Source of the DNA: Thalassiosira profunda
Lineage: Eukaryota; Bacillariophyta; Thalassiosirophyceae; Thalassiosirales; Thalassiosiraceae
Direction of reading: 5' to 3'
Length of the DNA: 25,390 bases
NCBI GenBank assembly: GCA_036939355.1
Contig: JALLAP010000433.1
Location: 1-25,390, forward strand
Both the position numbers and the translations under genes were made by a program. Shown in pieces: positions 18,232 to 25,390 of this stretch; the stretch's first letter is position 1; the number at the start of each line of letters is the position of its first letter. The notes under the pieces are model-generated. The model had not been told where the DNA came from. It searched no databases and saw only the letters and a program-made list of their open reading frames with translations.

Positions 18232-19467
18232 ATGGCGCCTCCTCCTGCTCCCCATCACCCGCGCGACGCCGTCATCGTCCAGGCCATCCGGACCCCCCTC
18301 TGTCGCGCGCGGAAGGGCGGACTGGCCGAGCTTCCGCCGTCGGCCCTCCTTTCCGCAGTTTTGCAAGGGGTGTTGCTCAAGCATCCGCAGCAGGCGAAGG
18401 CCACCGCTGGGAGGGATGAGTACCTCCTACCGCCCGACGCGGTGCAGGACGTCTGCGTCGGCAACGTGCTGTCCCCTCCCACCGCCGCGGTGGCCTTTCG
18501 GATGGCCGCGCTGTCGGCGGGCCTCCCGCACACCACGTCGCTCTCGACGGTGAACCGCCAGTGCTCGTCCGGGTTGCAGGCAATCGCGCACATCGCCCAC
18601 GCCATCAAGTGCGGGTCCATCGACGTGGGCATCGGCGCCGGCGTGGAGAGCATGAGCGCCAATCCGATGCACAAGCTGTACGAGAATCATCCCCCGGAGG
18701 TGGATTGGGATGTTATGCAGAGTTGCGGCAACGCGAAGGAGGTGATGGATTGCTTGATTCCGATGGGCAAGACGTCCGAGAACGTCTCGAAGAAGTACGG
18801 GCTGGATCGGCGGACGCTGGACGAGTTCGCCGCCCGGTCGCACCAGAAGGCGGCGAGGGCGCAAGCGGCAGGAAAGTTTCGATCGGAGATTGTGCCCGTG
18901 GGCGACGTCGATCGGGACGACGGCATCCGCCCTTCCACCACCGCGGACAGACTGGCCAAGTTGAGGCCGGTGTTCGACAAGAACGGATCTACGACCGCGG
19001 GAAATTCGAGCCAGCTGACCGACGGAGCGGCGGCGGTGTTGCTTATGAGTCGAGAAGAGGCCACGAGGCGACGGTTGCCCGTCATGGGTGTATGGAAGTC
19101 GTACGCCGTCGAGGGAGTGCCGCCGCGGATCATGGGTGTTGGACCGGTATTTGCAATTCCCTCCGCCCTCGCAAAGGCCTCCCTATCTACCGGCGATATC
19201 GACGTGTACGAGATCAACGAGGCGTTCGCCTCCCAGGCGCACTATTCCATCGAAACGCTGCGGTTGGATCCGGACAAGGTCAACCCGAACGGGGGCGCGA
19301 TCGCGCTGGGGCATCCGCTGGGTTGCACCGGCGCGAGATTGGTGGTTTCGCTGCTGAACGAGATGAGGAGGGAAAGAAAACGGGCGGGGGTTGTGAGCAT
19401 GTGCATCGGGACGGGGATGGGAGCGGCGGCGGTGTTGGAAGCGGAGGGAGTGAGATCGGCCCTTTAA
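18232..19467 (+). CDS. 3-ketoacyl-CoA / acetyl-CoA C-acyltransferase (thiolase), 411 aa
   Basis: Thiolases cleave 3-ketoacyl-CoA with CoA in beta-oxidation, or condense acetyl-CoA. The full catalytic set is visible: nucleophile Cys111 in VNRQCSSGLQA, His361 in NGGAIALGHPLGCTG and Cys391 in VSMCIGTGMGAA. The motif YEINEAFASQA also fits. The length is normal for the family (about 390-420). The chosen ATG at 18232 lies 11 codons before the conserved start DAVIVQAIRTP. The frame is open further upstream but without ATG. No mitochondrial presequence or N-terminal PTS2 is evident, and the C-terminus ...RSAL is only a weak match to a peroxisomal PTS1, so location is unclear. CVGNVL and PEVDWDVMQSCG favour the 3-ketoacyl-CoA (ACAA1-like) branch over short-chain acetoacetyl-CoA thiolase, with moderate confidence. 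It converges on the GNAT gene 44 bp downstream. Confidence 0.92.
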   Translation: MAPPPAPHHPRDAVIVQAIRTPLCRARKGGLAELPPSALLSAVLQGVLLKHPQQAKATAGRDEYLLPPDAVQDVCVGNVLSPPTAAVAFRMAALSAGLPHTTSLSTVNRQCSSGLQAIAHIAHAIKCGSIDVGIGAGVESMSANPMHKLYENHPPEVDWDVMQSCGNAKEVMDCLIPMGKTSENVSKKYGLDRRTLDEFAARSHQKAARAQAAGKFRSEIVPVGDVDRDDGIRPSTTADRLAKLRPVFDKNGSTTAGNSSQLTDGAAAVLLMSREEATRRRLPVMGVWKSYAVEGVPPRIMGVGPVFAIPSALAKASLSTGDIDVYEINEAFASQAHYSIETLRLDPDKVNPNGGAIALGHPLGCTGARLVVSLLNEMRRERKRAGVVSMCIGTGMGAAAVLEAEGVRSAL

Positions 19468-19511
19468 TTGCGCTGCTGCAAGTGTGGAGTTGCAAGTTTT
19501 GCAAATCGGTT

Positions 19512-20288
19512 CTAAGCTACCGCTTGATGATGATGTGCCTCATCATTTGTGTCTCTTATCAATCTCTTTCGAAGCAGGTAGTGAGGCCTTGATTCTGCTC
19601 TCCTTCTTCTCGAGACTGTTGTGTTCCTCATTTGCAAATCTCCCGACTCGTCAACCACGTTGTCGTACCCGCATGCACGAAAGAAAGACAGGGCGTTTTG
19701 ATTGCAGGGTTCAACGTCAACGAATATGCTCCGATCGTCCCACACTTCGGTTGCAATTTGCTCGCATTTCCGAACGAGCGATTGCCCGACGCCTCTTCTT
19801 CTGTGCGTTGATTTGACGCAGAGATTTCCCAGCAAAGGCTGCGGTCTCAATTCATTATCGATTGTTGTTGTGCCGGTTCCACTAATATAATCATCATCAT
19901 CCGAAGACACCGGACAGAGAGACATGCCCATCTCAACCATCCCGACCACTTGGTCAGCTTCCTCGCCGCCATCATCGTCCGGATCGCACTCCTTCGCAAC
20001 GAGGAGGCAATGCTTCTTTCCCCTCATTTTCCTCGCTGTCGAGACGAGGTGTTTGTAGGTGAGATCCTCTGACAGAGATCGCTCAATCCAATCCCATTTC
20101 AACGCTTCTATTTTGGACGATGTGGCGGTGGTTGGTGCATCGAACGTGGCTGCGACGAGCGACGCCAGCTGTCGATAATCATTGGCTGATGTCGGAGGCG
20201 AGATCGAAATGAGCGCCGCGCGTACACTAGATATGCACATGCACGCCAACAACGGCGCCGATAGGCGACGGATACGAAAGGGTCTCAT
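19512..20288 (-). CDS. GNAT-family N-acetyltransferase, 258 aa
   Basis: GNAT enzymes transfer acetyl from acetyl-CoA to amines or protein N-termini. The acetyl-CoA-binding motif A is clear: strand LLGNLCVKS followed by RRRGVG (163-168) and an amphipathic helix. Motif B fits too, with IFVDVEPCNQNALSFFRACGY (about 188-208). An Asp-rich insertion (SDDDDY) interrupts the sheet between 129 and 150. The N-terminus (MRPFRIRRLSAPLLACMCISSVRAA) looks like a signal peptide or organelle presequence; it lacks an obvious plastid Phe motif. The C-terminus is Arg-rich. The start is the only ATG before the conserved region. It converges with the thiolase and diverges from the ankyrin gene (286-bp shared upstream region). 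The substrate cannot be predicted. Confidence 0.88.
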   Translation of the reverse strand: MRPFRIRRLSAPLLACMCISSVRAALISISPPTSANDYRQLASLVAATFDAPTTATSSKIEALKWDWIERSLSEDLTYKHLVSTARKMRGKKHCLLVAKECDPDDDGGEEADQVVGMVEMGMSLCPVSSDDDDYISGTGTTTIDNELRPQPLLGNLCVKSTHRRRGVGQSLVRKCEQIATEVWDDRSIFVDVEPCNQNALSFFRACGYDNVVDESGDLQMRNTTVSRRRRAESRPHYLLRKRLIRDTNDEAHHHQAVA

Positions 20289-20574
20289 GAACCTGATGCA
20301 GCAGCGGGTATCAAATGGCCACGGGGTGAGGAGGTCGGCCGGCCGGCAGGAGCCTGCGTCTGCGTCATCGTCACATCATCCGTCCGTGAGAAATCATTCC
20401 TGCTGACCACCCATTTTCGGCCGTCGCGTCGAGTCCGCCGTCCGCCGGCCCTTGGCCGGCCCCACCTCGTTCTCTGTCTCTCCGCCGCCCCGCTCCGGCG
20501 CGCCCCTGCTCCACCTCCACCTTCCGCAGCCGCGACAGGCCCCATAGCCTTCGGCAACGAGTGGGCGGGTCAAC
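20289..20574. promoter_or_regulatory. Bidirectional intergenic region between GNAT and ankyrin genes
   Basis: These 286 bp separate two divergent start codons and must hold the core promoters and leaders of both genes. The half next to the ankyrin gene is a C-rich leader (repeated gccccgctcc and ccacctcc blocks). A ggccggccgg run sits near 20338-20345. I see no clear TATA box. Confidence 0.4.
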
Positions 20575-21126
20575 ATGAACGGCTGGCGCGTATTGCTGCT
20601 GCTCCGGCTGGCCGCCACCGCCGCGAATCCGGACGACGACCAACCAAACGCCGCCTTCTTCCACGCGTGCTCCGGCGGAGAGCTCGCCACCTTCAAAACT
20701 CTCGTGGAGAAGGATCCCTCGTTGGTGCACGCAACAACCAAAGACGGCGAGCACTGCCTGCATCTCTGCGCCATCGGCGGCAACTCGGAAATAGTGAGAT
20801 TGCTGCTGGAAAGGGGCGCCGACCCGGACATACGCTCGACGTGGGACCAGGGCCTGCGCATGCATCCCTTGAGCTGGAACTCGTTTTACGGACGATACGA
20901 CAACATCGAGCTCTTGTTGAAGCACGGGGCCGACGTCAATGCCGATTTTGATTTGGGAAAGACGGAGAGCGGGGAGGCCAAGCCGGGAACGGCGCTGGAT
21001 GCGGTGGAGCAAATACTGCTCAGCTTGGACGAGGAGGAGGAAAAGGAGCGGTTCATGAAAACGAGGAGCATACTGGTGAAAAATGGCGCAATGCGATATG
21101 CCAGTCCGGAAGAACAGGAGCTGTGA
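20575..21126 (+). CDS. Secretory-pathway ankyrin-repeat protein, 183 aa
   Basis: Ankyrin repeats mediate protein-protein binding. Residues 1-17 (MNGWRVLLLLRLAATAA) form a plausible cleavable signal peptide, followed by an acidic NPDDD start of the mature protein. Three repeats are visible at about 25-55 (ACSGGELATFKTLVEKDPSLV), 57-88 (DGEHCLHLCAIGGNSEIVRLLLERGADPD) and 96-125 (HPLSWNSFYGRYDNIELLLKHGADVN). The last third is a charged helix (LDEEEEKERFMKTR) ending YASPEEQEL. No catalytic domain is fused, so it is probably a small binding or scaffold protein in the ER or beyond. No KDEL-type retrieval signal is present. The ATG is the first in frame after a C-rich leader. Confidence 0.85.
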   Translation: MNGWRVLLLLRLAATAANPDDDQPNAAFFHACSGGELATFKTLVEKDPSLVHATTKDGEHCLHLCAIGGNSEIVRLLLERGADPDIRSTWDQGLRMHPLSWNSFYGRYDNIELLLKHGADVNADFDLGKTESGEAKPGTALDAVEQILLSLDEEEEKERFMKTRSILVKNGAMRYASPEEQEL

Positions 21127-21739
21127 GATATCCTCGGCATCTTCTACATGATCAAATCGCTAAGGATCCCATAGAAACAATTTGCAAAAAGGAAGGCGAG
21201 TAGAAATAATTGCAACCAAAGATGGCAAACAGAGGGGAGAGGGGAGAGCGCCAAACCTTCAGATTCAGAAGAGAATTGCAAGTACCTTTAACCTACTTAT
21301 GATCCGTTGCGATTGCTTTCTCGGCATATGAACTTCAGATGAGATCAATATCTCGTGTTTCGTTGTCCTAATGCGTCATTCAAGCTCATCACGGATATTG
21401 ATTTGCAACTCCAATCAATCTGATCAGTGGATGGATGTATGCGTTCTCCTCAGATACATGCATAATCACACGTAGTGCAAGATTCATTCTGATTGCAAAG
21501 TCGTTCAGTTTGGTTTGACTCTCCCGTCTCCGTTGCGATGTCCCGAAACTTCTCTACACGCCCCCGACTGGGCAAAAGGGGTAATTGAACTTGGATCACT
21601 GGAACCATTGCAGAGATGAATTGCAGCAAGAATTGCAAAATGAGAATAGCGAATGCACGCGCAATTGATACAAGAGATGCATCAAGGATACCCCCCATGT
21701 ACGCAAGCCACACTTCAATGGATGATAAAGTTCACTCAC
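21127..21739. other. Intergenic / intron region dense in TTGCAA
   Basis: This region follows the ankyrin gene stop and contains the unresolved intron and later exon(s) of the minus-strand plastid protein. TTGCAA occurs at least six times between 21180 and 21640. A candidate acceptor on the minus strand (cttttgcccag) ends at 21568; joined to the upstream exon it adds only 20 codons. No other gene is evident. Confidence 0.4.
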
Positions 21740-21979
21740 TCCAATGCAAACAGCGCACTTCCGGGCCGGAACTATCGCCCCATCCGTCTCAACGAGCGGG
21801 TTGTCGAGAGCGGCAAAGTTTTGCGCCATTGAATCGGCCATCTGTGCATTTGATGGGCTTCTCACTTTCACTTGGTGCGGCACTGCCGGAGCGAAGGCGA
21901 ATGAGAAATGCCCGGTGGCCAGCACGCCGACGAAGACGCTGGCGGCGGATAGCAGCGCGACGGTTGTGTTCCGTTTCAT
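21740..21979 (-). CDS. Plastid-targeted protein, first exon (80 codons), function unknown
   Basis: From ATG 21979 the protein starts with a hydrophobic signal peptide (MKRNTTVALLSAASVFVGVLA) and reaches GHFSFA|FAPAVPHQ. The Phe at position 29 after a small residue is the ASAFAP-type cleavage motif that directs heterokont proteins into the complex plastid. A basic transit-like segment follows (HQVKVRSPSNAQ). The mature part (ADSMAQNFAALDNPLVETDG...KCAVCIG) is not recognised. A strong donor (attgga|gtgagt) ends the exon after codon 80 in phase 0. Unspliced, the frame would continue with unlikely Cys/Leu-rich sequence to a stop at 21596. Downstream exon(s) are unresolved. It is divergent from the ICL/RluA gene, whose product also appears plastid-directed. 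Confidence 0.6.
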
Positions 21980-22184
21980 GGTGTCGATAGCTCAGCAGTG
22001 CCTGAAGGTGGCGTCGCGGCGGGGCGTACGTGAGGTGCCCGCCTCGCTCTTCGACTGAGGAAGTCAGAGGGATCAACGTAGGAATCAGTAACACATCACT
22101 TTTGGGGCCGATGTTTTGGATGTTTTGTTGTCAGCAGCGGGAGCGAGGGGGTGGCAAGTCCATCAACTCCTCTCTCAAGCCGCC

Positions 22185-24883
22185 ATGCAACTCCTGGCCC
22201 GACAGCGCAGAGGGAGGCGGCTCTTGCTCTCAGTGGTCCTCTTCCTCTGCACGGCACTCGTTTCATCATTCGTCGATGTGACAACCCCATCATGCATGCG
22301 GCGGCGATTTTCCCTCTCATCGTCGACACATCACGATGTGATGGCGATGCCAGAGCCTCCGCCAACGTCGCCTGCGCATTCCCTCTATCACCTCATATTG
22401 CAACATCGAGTATGCGAGACAAACATTTGCAAAAGCATACCGCTCGTTGGAATTCACGACGCTCTCTCCGCCAAGCTATTTGCCCAACACGGTGCACCCG
22501 CGCTCTTCGTCAGCGGATTCGGCGTATCGGCGTCGCTTCTGGGGTTGCCCGACGCTGGAATGACAAATCTGGTCGAGATGGAGATGATGGCACGGAATAT
22601 CTGCTCGGTTGTGCGAAGCAGCCCAGAATGTCGAACTGTATCGGTAAACGGTCGTCAGTGTCCGCCGCCAATCATTTGCGACGGAGATACCGGCTACGGA
22701 GGCGCGCCGAATATGCTGCGCACGATATCTGCTCTGGGAAACGCCGGCGTGGCAGCCGTATCAATAGAGGATCAAATCTTTCCGAAGCGGTGCACAATTG
22801 CCGCCGGGTCGAGCATACAAATTGTCAATCGGGAGGATGCAGTCGAGAGAGTACGAGGGGCTTTGGGAGCGAGAGACCAATACGTGCAATCGCAGAGCTC
22901 ATTCGTCGACAATTCAGGAGCGGGGCCTTGGATTGTGGCAAGAACTGACTGCCGCATGGCATTTGGATTCCAAGAGGTGTTGGAACGATGCCTGCGCTTC
23001 GAAGAGTTGGGGGCAGAGACTATCTATGCGGAAAATCTGCAAAGCCGAGAAGAGTACTTGCAGCTGAGAGAGCGGTTGGAACCGCGCACAGTGACGATGA
23101 TTGCACAAGTGCAAGAAACAACAGCACCAAAAGACACATCATACACCAATTCCAAGCCACTTTTATCTGCGGAGGAGATTGGAGCTTTGGGCTACGATCT
23201 GGCCTTGTTTGGCGTGACCCCGCTGCAGGTGTGCGTCGGCGCGCTTGAGTCAGCTGCAAAGGATTTCCTCGATGGCTCGGACCGTGAAGCCACCGGAATC
23301 ATTGGCACTGGCGTGACGATGGCGGATTTTGCAACTGTCAAACAAGTGGTAGGATTCGACGAGCTGCAGGCCTTTGAGACTCAGTTTCCTTGCTCGTCTT
23401 CGAAGAGCCGACCGTCTGATGCATTTTCGCTGCCAGATGAGAATGCAGATGAGGATGTGATTACACACATCCTTGAAGATGAAGAGGACGAGCCACCTGC
23501 TCCAATGGATGTCGTAAATGGCACGGGCGATGGATACGTGGTCGTCCAGCAATATACCGTTCCTCTCGAGGGATTCCCAGAAACAACGATCAACGGCGAG
23601 GGCAATGCGACGTCGCTCTCATCAATATTTTCCCCGGAAGATATCAAAAGGTTGCGGTTGACTTCCCGGAATGTAACTCTTCCGGCAGCCCTGATGCTAC
23701 TCGATCCAGAACAATATCCGACACAGTCTCGCGCTCGCAAGGTCATACGACAACGCTCCATCTGCATCTGCCGCAACACGGCAACTCATCTAGAGTTCAA
23801 CGAACTGGGCCGAGTGATCAGCCGTGTGTATCCAGGGGACACCGTTGGCCTTCAGCGACGAGCAGGTGCAGACTACTACGCAGAGGAAGGGGTGCCCTAC
23901 CGTCCTCCTCCGTTCGATCTCCCTGTTGTGTATGAAGATAATCACATGGCCGTAGTGAACAAGCCAGCGGGCGTCGTGTGTTACCGGTCAGAAATTGGGC
24001 GGGGCAGCGGCGCCCGTGGCGGGGGACACGGGCGGGACACGTTGCTGTCTGCCTTGCCCTACGTGCTGACGCCGTCCAATATCTCCGTTGGAAGCGAAGA
24101 TGATCAAAATGTCCCACTGAGGCGGCCACAGCCGGTGCATCGTTTGGATAGACCGACGTCTGGGCTGGTGGTCGTGGCCAAGACAAAAGCCGCCGTGGTG
24201 CATTTCTCGCAGCAGTTTGAGCATCGCAAAGTGAGGAAGACCTACACTGCGATTGTGGACGGCTGCCCAGAGCAACAATGTGACAAGCCATCCTCCAATG
24301 AGTGGAATGTTATTGACTATGACTTGGAGGAAAAGACAGCCATCACGAAATGGAAGGTGCTGCGAAAAGTGAGATCCCTGCACGCAAAGAACAATACTTT
24401 GACGCTGGTTGAGTTGAAGCCACTGACTGGACGGTACCATCAACTGCGGAGGCACATGGTGAGCTAGTGATGCAACAACATCTTCTCTTGCTACGTTTTC
24501 TTCTGTTACTCATGGATCCTGTCCTGCAGGCCTGGGTTTGCGGCACCCCCCTGGTGGGCGACACCACGTACGATGGCGCAAACGAGTCTGCGCTGCGCTT
24601 GCGAGGTCGTGGTCTGTTCTTGTGTTCCAATGAGATCGAACTCGAGCACCCATACTACAATACACCATCTGGACGGCAAGAGTGGGACCGAGCAGAGCGA
24701 GGGGATAACAGAGGCCACGCATTGGTGTGGGAAGATAAAGTCAGTGGCACAGTCATGGTGAGGGCTCGGATAGATCTGCCTCCAAAGTTCGAGTCATTCT
24801 TGACGCATGAGGGCTCTCGTGCAGCAAAGATGGCTTCAACTGCAACGTTCAAGGACGCAACTCCAAGCTCTCCTAAATCCTAG
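22185..24883 (+). CDS. Fusion of ICL/PEP-mutase-type lyase with S4/RluA pseudouridine synthase (898 aa, two exons)
   Basis: Exons 22185-24458 and 24530-24883 join in phase 0. The N-terminus (RRLLLSVVLFLCTALVSSF, then a basic Ser/Thr-rich stretch) looks like a signal plus plastid transit peptide. Residues about 63-370 form an isocitrate lyase/PEP mutase barrel, with DGDTGYG (166-172) for metal binding, SIEDQIFPKRC (C203) and IVARTD (250-255). The usual KRCGH/KKCGH loop reads KRCTI, so a standard isocitrate or methylisocitrate lyase reaction is uncertain. After an acidic linker, an S4-like RNA-binding region (about 500-560) and an RluA-type rRNA/tRNA pseudouridine synthase follow, with catalytic Asp655 in HRLDRPTSG. 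The motif LKPLTGRYHQLRRHM joins WVCGTPLVGDTTYDG only after splicing. No stop or start separates the two enzymes. The first in-frame ATG was chosen; an upstream TTG frame was not used. Confidence 0.85.
24459..24529 (+). other. 71-nt intron in the lyase/RluA fusion gene
   Basis: The donor is acatg|gtgagc and the acceptor is gtcctgcag|gcc, with a pyrimidine-rich middle. Without splicing, translation stops at 24467 in the middle of the conserved RluA C-terminal motif; with splicing the motif is continuous. This independently supports short GTGAG...CAG introns in this genome. Confidence 0.88.
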
Positions 24884-24902
24884 ATCGTCTCATAGATCGT
24901 CG

Positions 24903-25390
24903 TTATTCGGGTCTGCCATTTGGTAATTGTGCGTTGCCCGCTGGGCCACAATCACGCTGACGGCACTGATCGCAACCACGAATGTTTTGCCGATGCTCGT
25001 GCTCTAGACGAAAGAAGCTCCAAATCGTTCTACGAAACAGCTCCACTGTCATTGATATTGCAGACAGATACGCCGGCAGCTCGAATTTTGCCCCTGATTG
25101 CGGCGGGATGAGCGTCAGGACCCACATGAACCTCAGCACGAGATCGGCACAAATGACTGTGTAGTACTGTGATCGTTTTGGAAACATCAGCCGCGGTCCC
25201 AAGAACCCGTATTCTCGCCTTCCGAGGCCCCAATCCATATACACATCCCAACAAAAGCTGTAGAGCGATGATGCGACGAAGAGCCCCATCCAGAAAATCT
25301 GAAATATGTTCGATCGGTATCCCCCGATGACAATTGATCCAACCTCGTCGCTGTCGTCGTCATCGTCAGATAACGAGACAGTGCGCTGAT
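24903..25390 (-). CDS. EXS-domain phosphate-exporter-type protein (XPR1/SYG1/PHO1 family), C-terminal part
   Basis: The frame enters from the right edge and ends at 24903, giving 161 visible residues. Family hallmarks are present: the acidic lead-in SLSDDDDDSDEVG, then SNIFQIFWMGLFVASSLYSFCWDVYMDWGLG, YYTVICADLVLRFMWVLTL, and ELFRRTIWSFFRLEHEHRQN. This is the C-terminal EXS domain of XPR1/SYG1/PHO1 proteins, multi-pass membrane proteins that export inorganic phosphate. The expected upstream part (SPX domain and first helices) is outside the window. The last 29 residues (IRGCDQCRQRDCG...) do not look like the usual tail of the family, whereas a shifted frame there is hydrophobic (FVVAISAVSVIVAQ), so a frameshift or unrecognised splice is possible. 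It converges on the fusion gene with 19 bp between stop codons. Confidence 0.85.
   Translation of the reverse strand, partial: QRTVSLSDDDDDSDEVGSIVIGGYRSNIFQIFWMGLFVASSLYSFCWDVYMDWGLGRREYGFLGPRLMFPKRSQYYTVICADLVLRFMWVLTLIPPQSGAKFELPAYLSAISMTVELFRRTIWSFFRLEHEHRQNIRGCDQCRQRDCGPAGNAQLPNGRPE

Noticed and set aside
18561..19592. 343-codon plus-strand frame overlapping the thiolase
   Set aside because: It is an Arg/Gly-rich out-of-frame shadow of a complete thiolase.
1..25390. tRNA, rRNA or CRISPR arrays
   Set aside because: I saw no TTCGANNC-type T-arm in a cloverleaf context, no rRNA signature, and no regularly spaced short repeats. The TTTTCACT cluster is irregular.

Overview
The window looks like nuclear DNA of a photosynthetic stramenopile (diatom-like alga). 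Genes are compact and mostly single-exon. The introns I can place inside coding sequence are short (71 and 76 nt) with GTGAG...CAG borders. A minus-strand presequence (21979 downward) carries the heterokont plastid-import motif FAFAP after a signal peptide. The gene set (EXS-domain transporter, p24/GOLD protein, thiolase, GNAT, ankyrin protein, ICL/PEP-mutase fused to a pseudouridine synthase) is eukaryotic. The species call is an inference.

Layout. 1-400: 5' end of a minus-strand membrane protein that runs off the left edge. 401-2078: no convincing gene, only GC-rich repeats and palindromes. 2079-13408: two head-to-tail copies of one DNA transposon (5,654 bp each, offset exactly 5,660), separated by 6 bp. 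The pair, not each copy, is bracketed by the 8-bp duplication attgcatc. 13409-14027: no clear gene. 14028-15899 (minus): unrecognised nuclear-type protein with an internal duplication. 16524/16594-17682 (plus): p24/TMED-like protein. 18232-19467 (plus): 3-ketoacyl-CoA thiolase. 19512-20288 (minus): GNAT acetyltransferase. 20575-21126 (plus): secreted ankyrin protein. 21740-21979 (minus): first exon of a plastid-targeted protein. 22185-24883 (plus): ICL/PEP-mutase-RluA fusion with one intron. 24903-25390 (minus): C-terminal part of an EXS (XPR1/SYG1/PHO1-type) transporter.

The main novelty is the transposon. Its two large ORFs are best read as one gene joined by a 76-nt intron, giving a 1,605-residue transposase. 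That protein has an AT-hook, a Cys zinc-binding region, an RNase H-like DDE core (D571, D643, E1208), a complete DEDDy 3'-5' exonuclease (D718, E720, D774, Y841/D845) lying between the second and third catalytic residues, and two C-terminal Cys repeats. The predicted third catalytic residue is encoded only after the splice, so intron retention would give an exonuclease-containing but transposase-dead 1,033-residue product. The dimer arrangement, with abutted inverted ends, a 6-bp spacer and outer target duplications, suggests movement as a dimer or through a joined-end intermediate.

Host genes on the right are very tightly packed: thiolase and GNAT converge 44 bp apart, and the fusion gene and EXS gene converge 19 bp apart. 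They show no obvious common pathway. The self-complementary hexamer TTGCAA is strikingly over-represented across the window.
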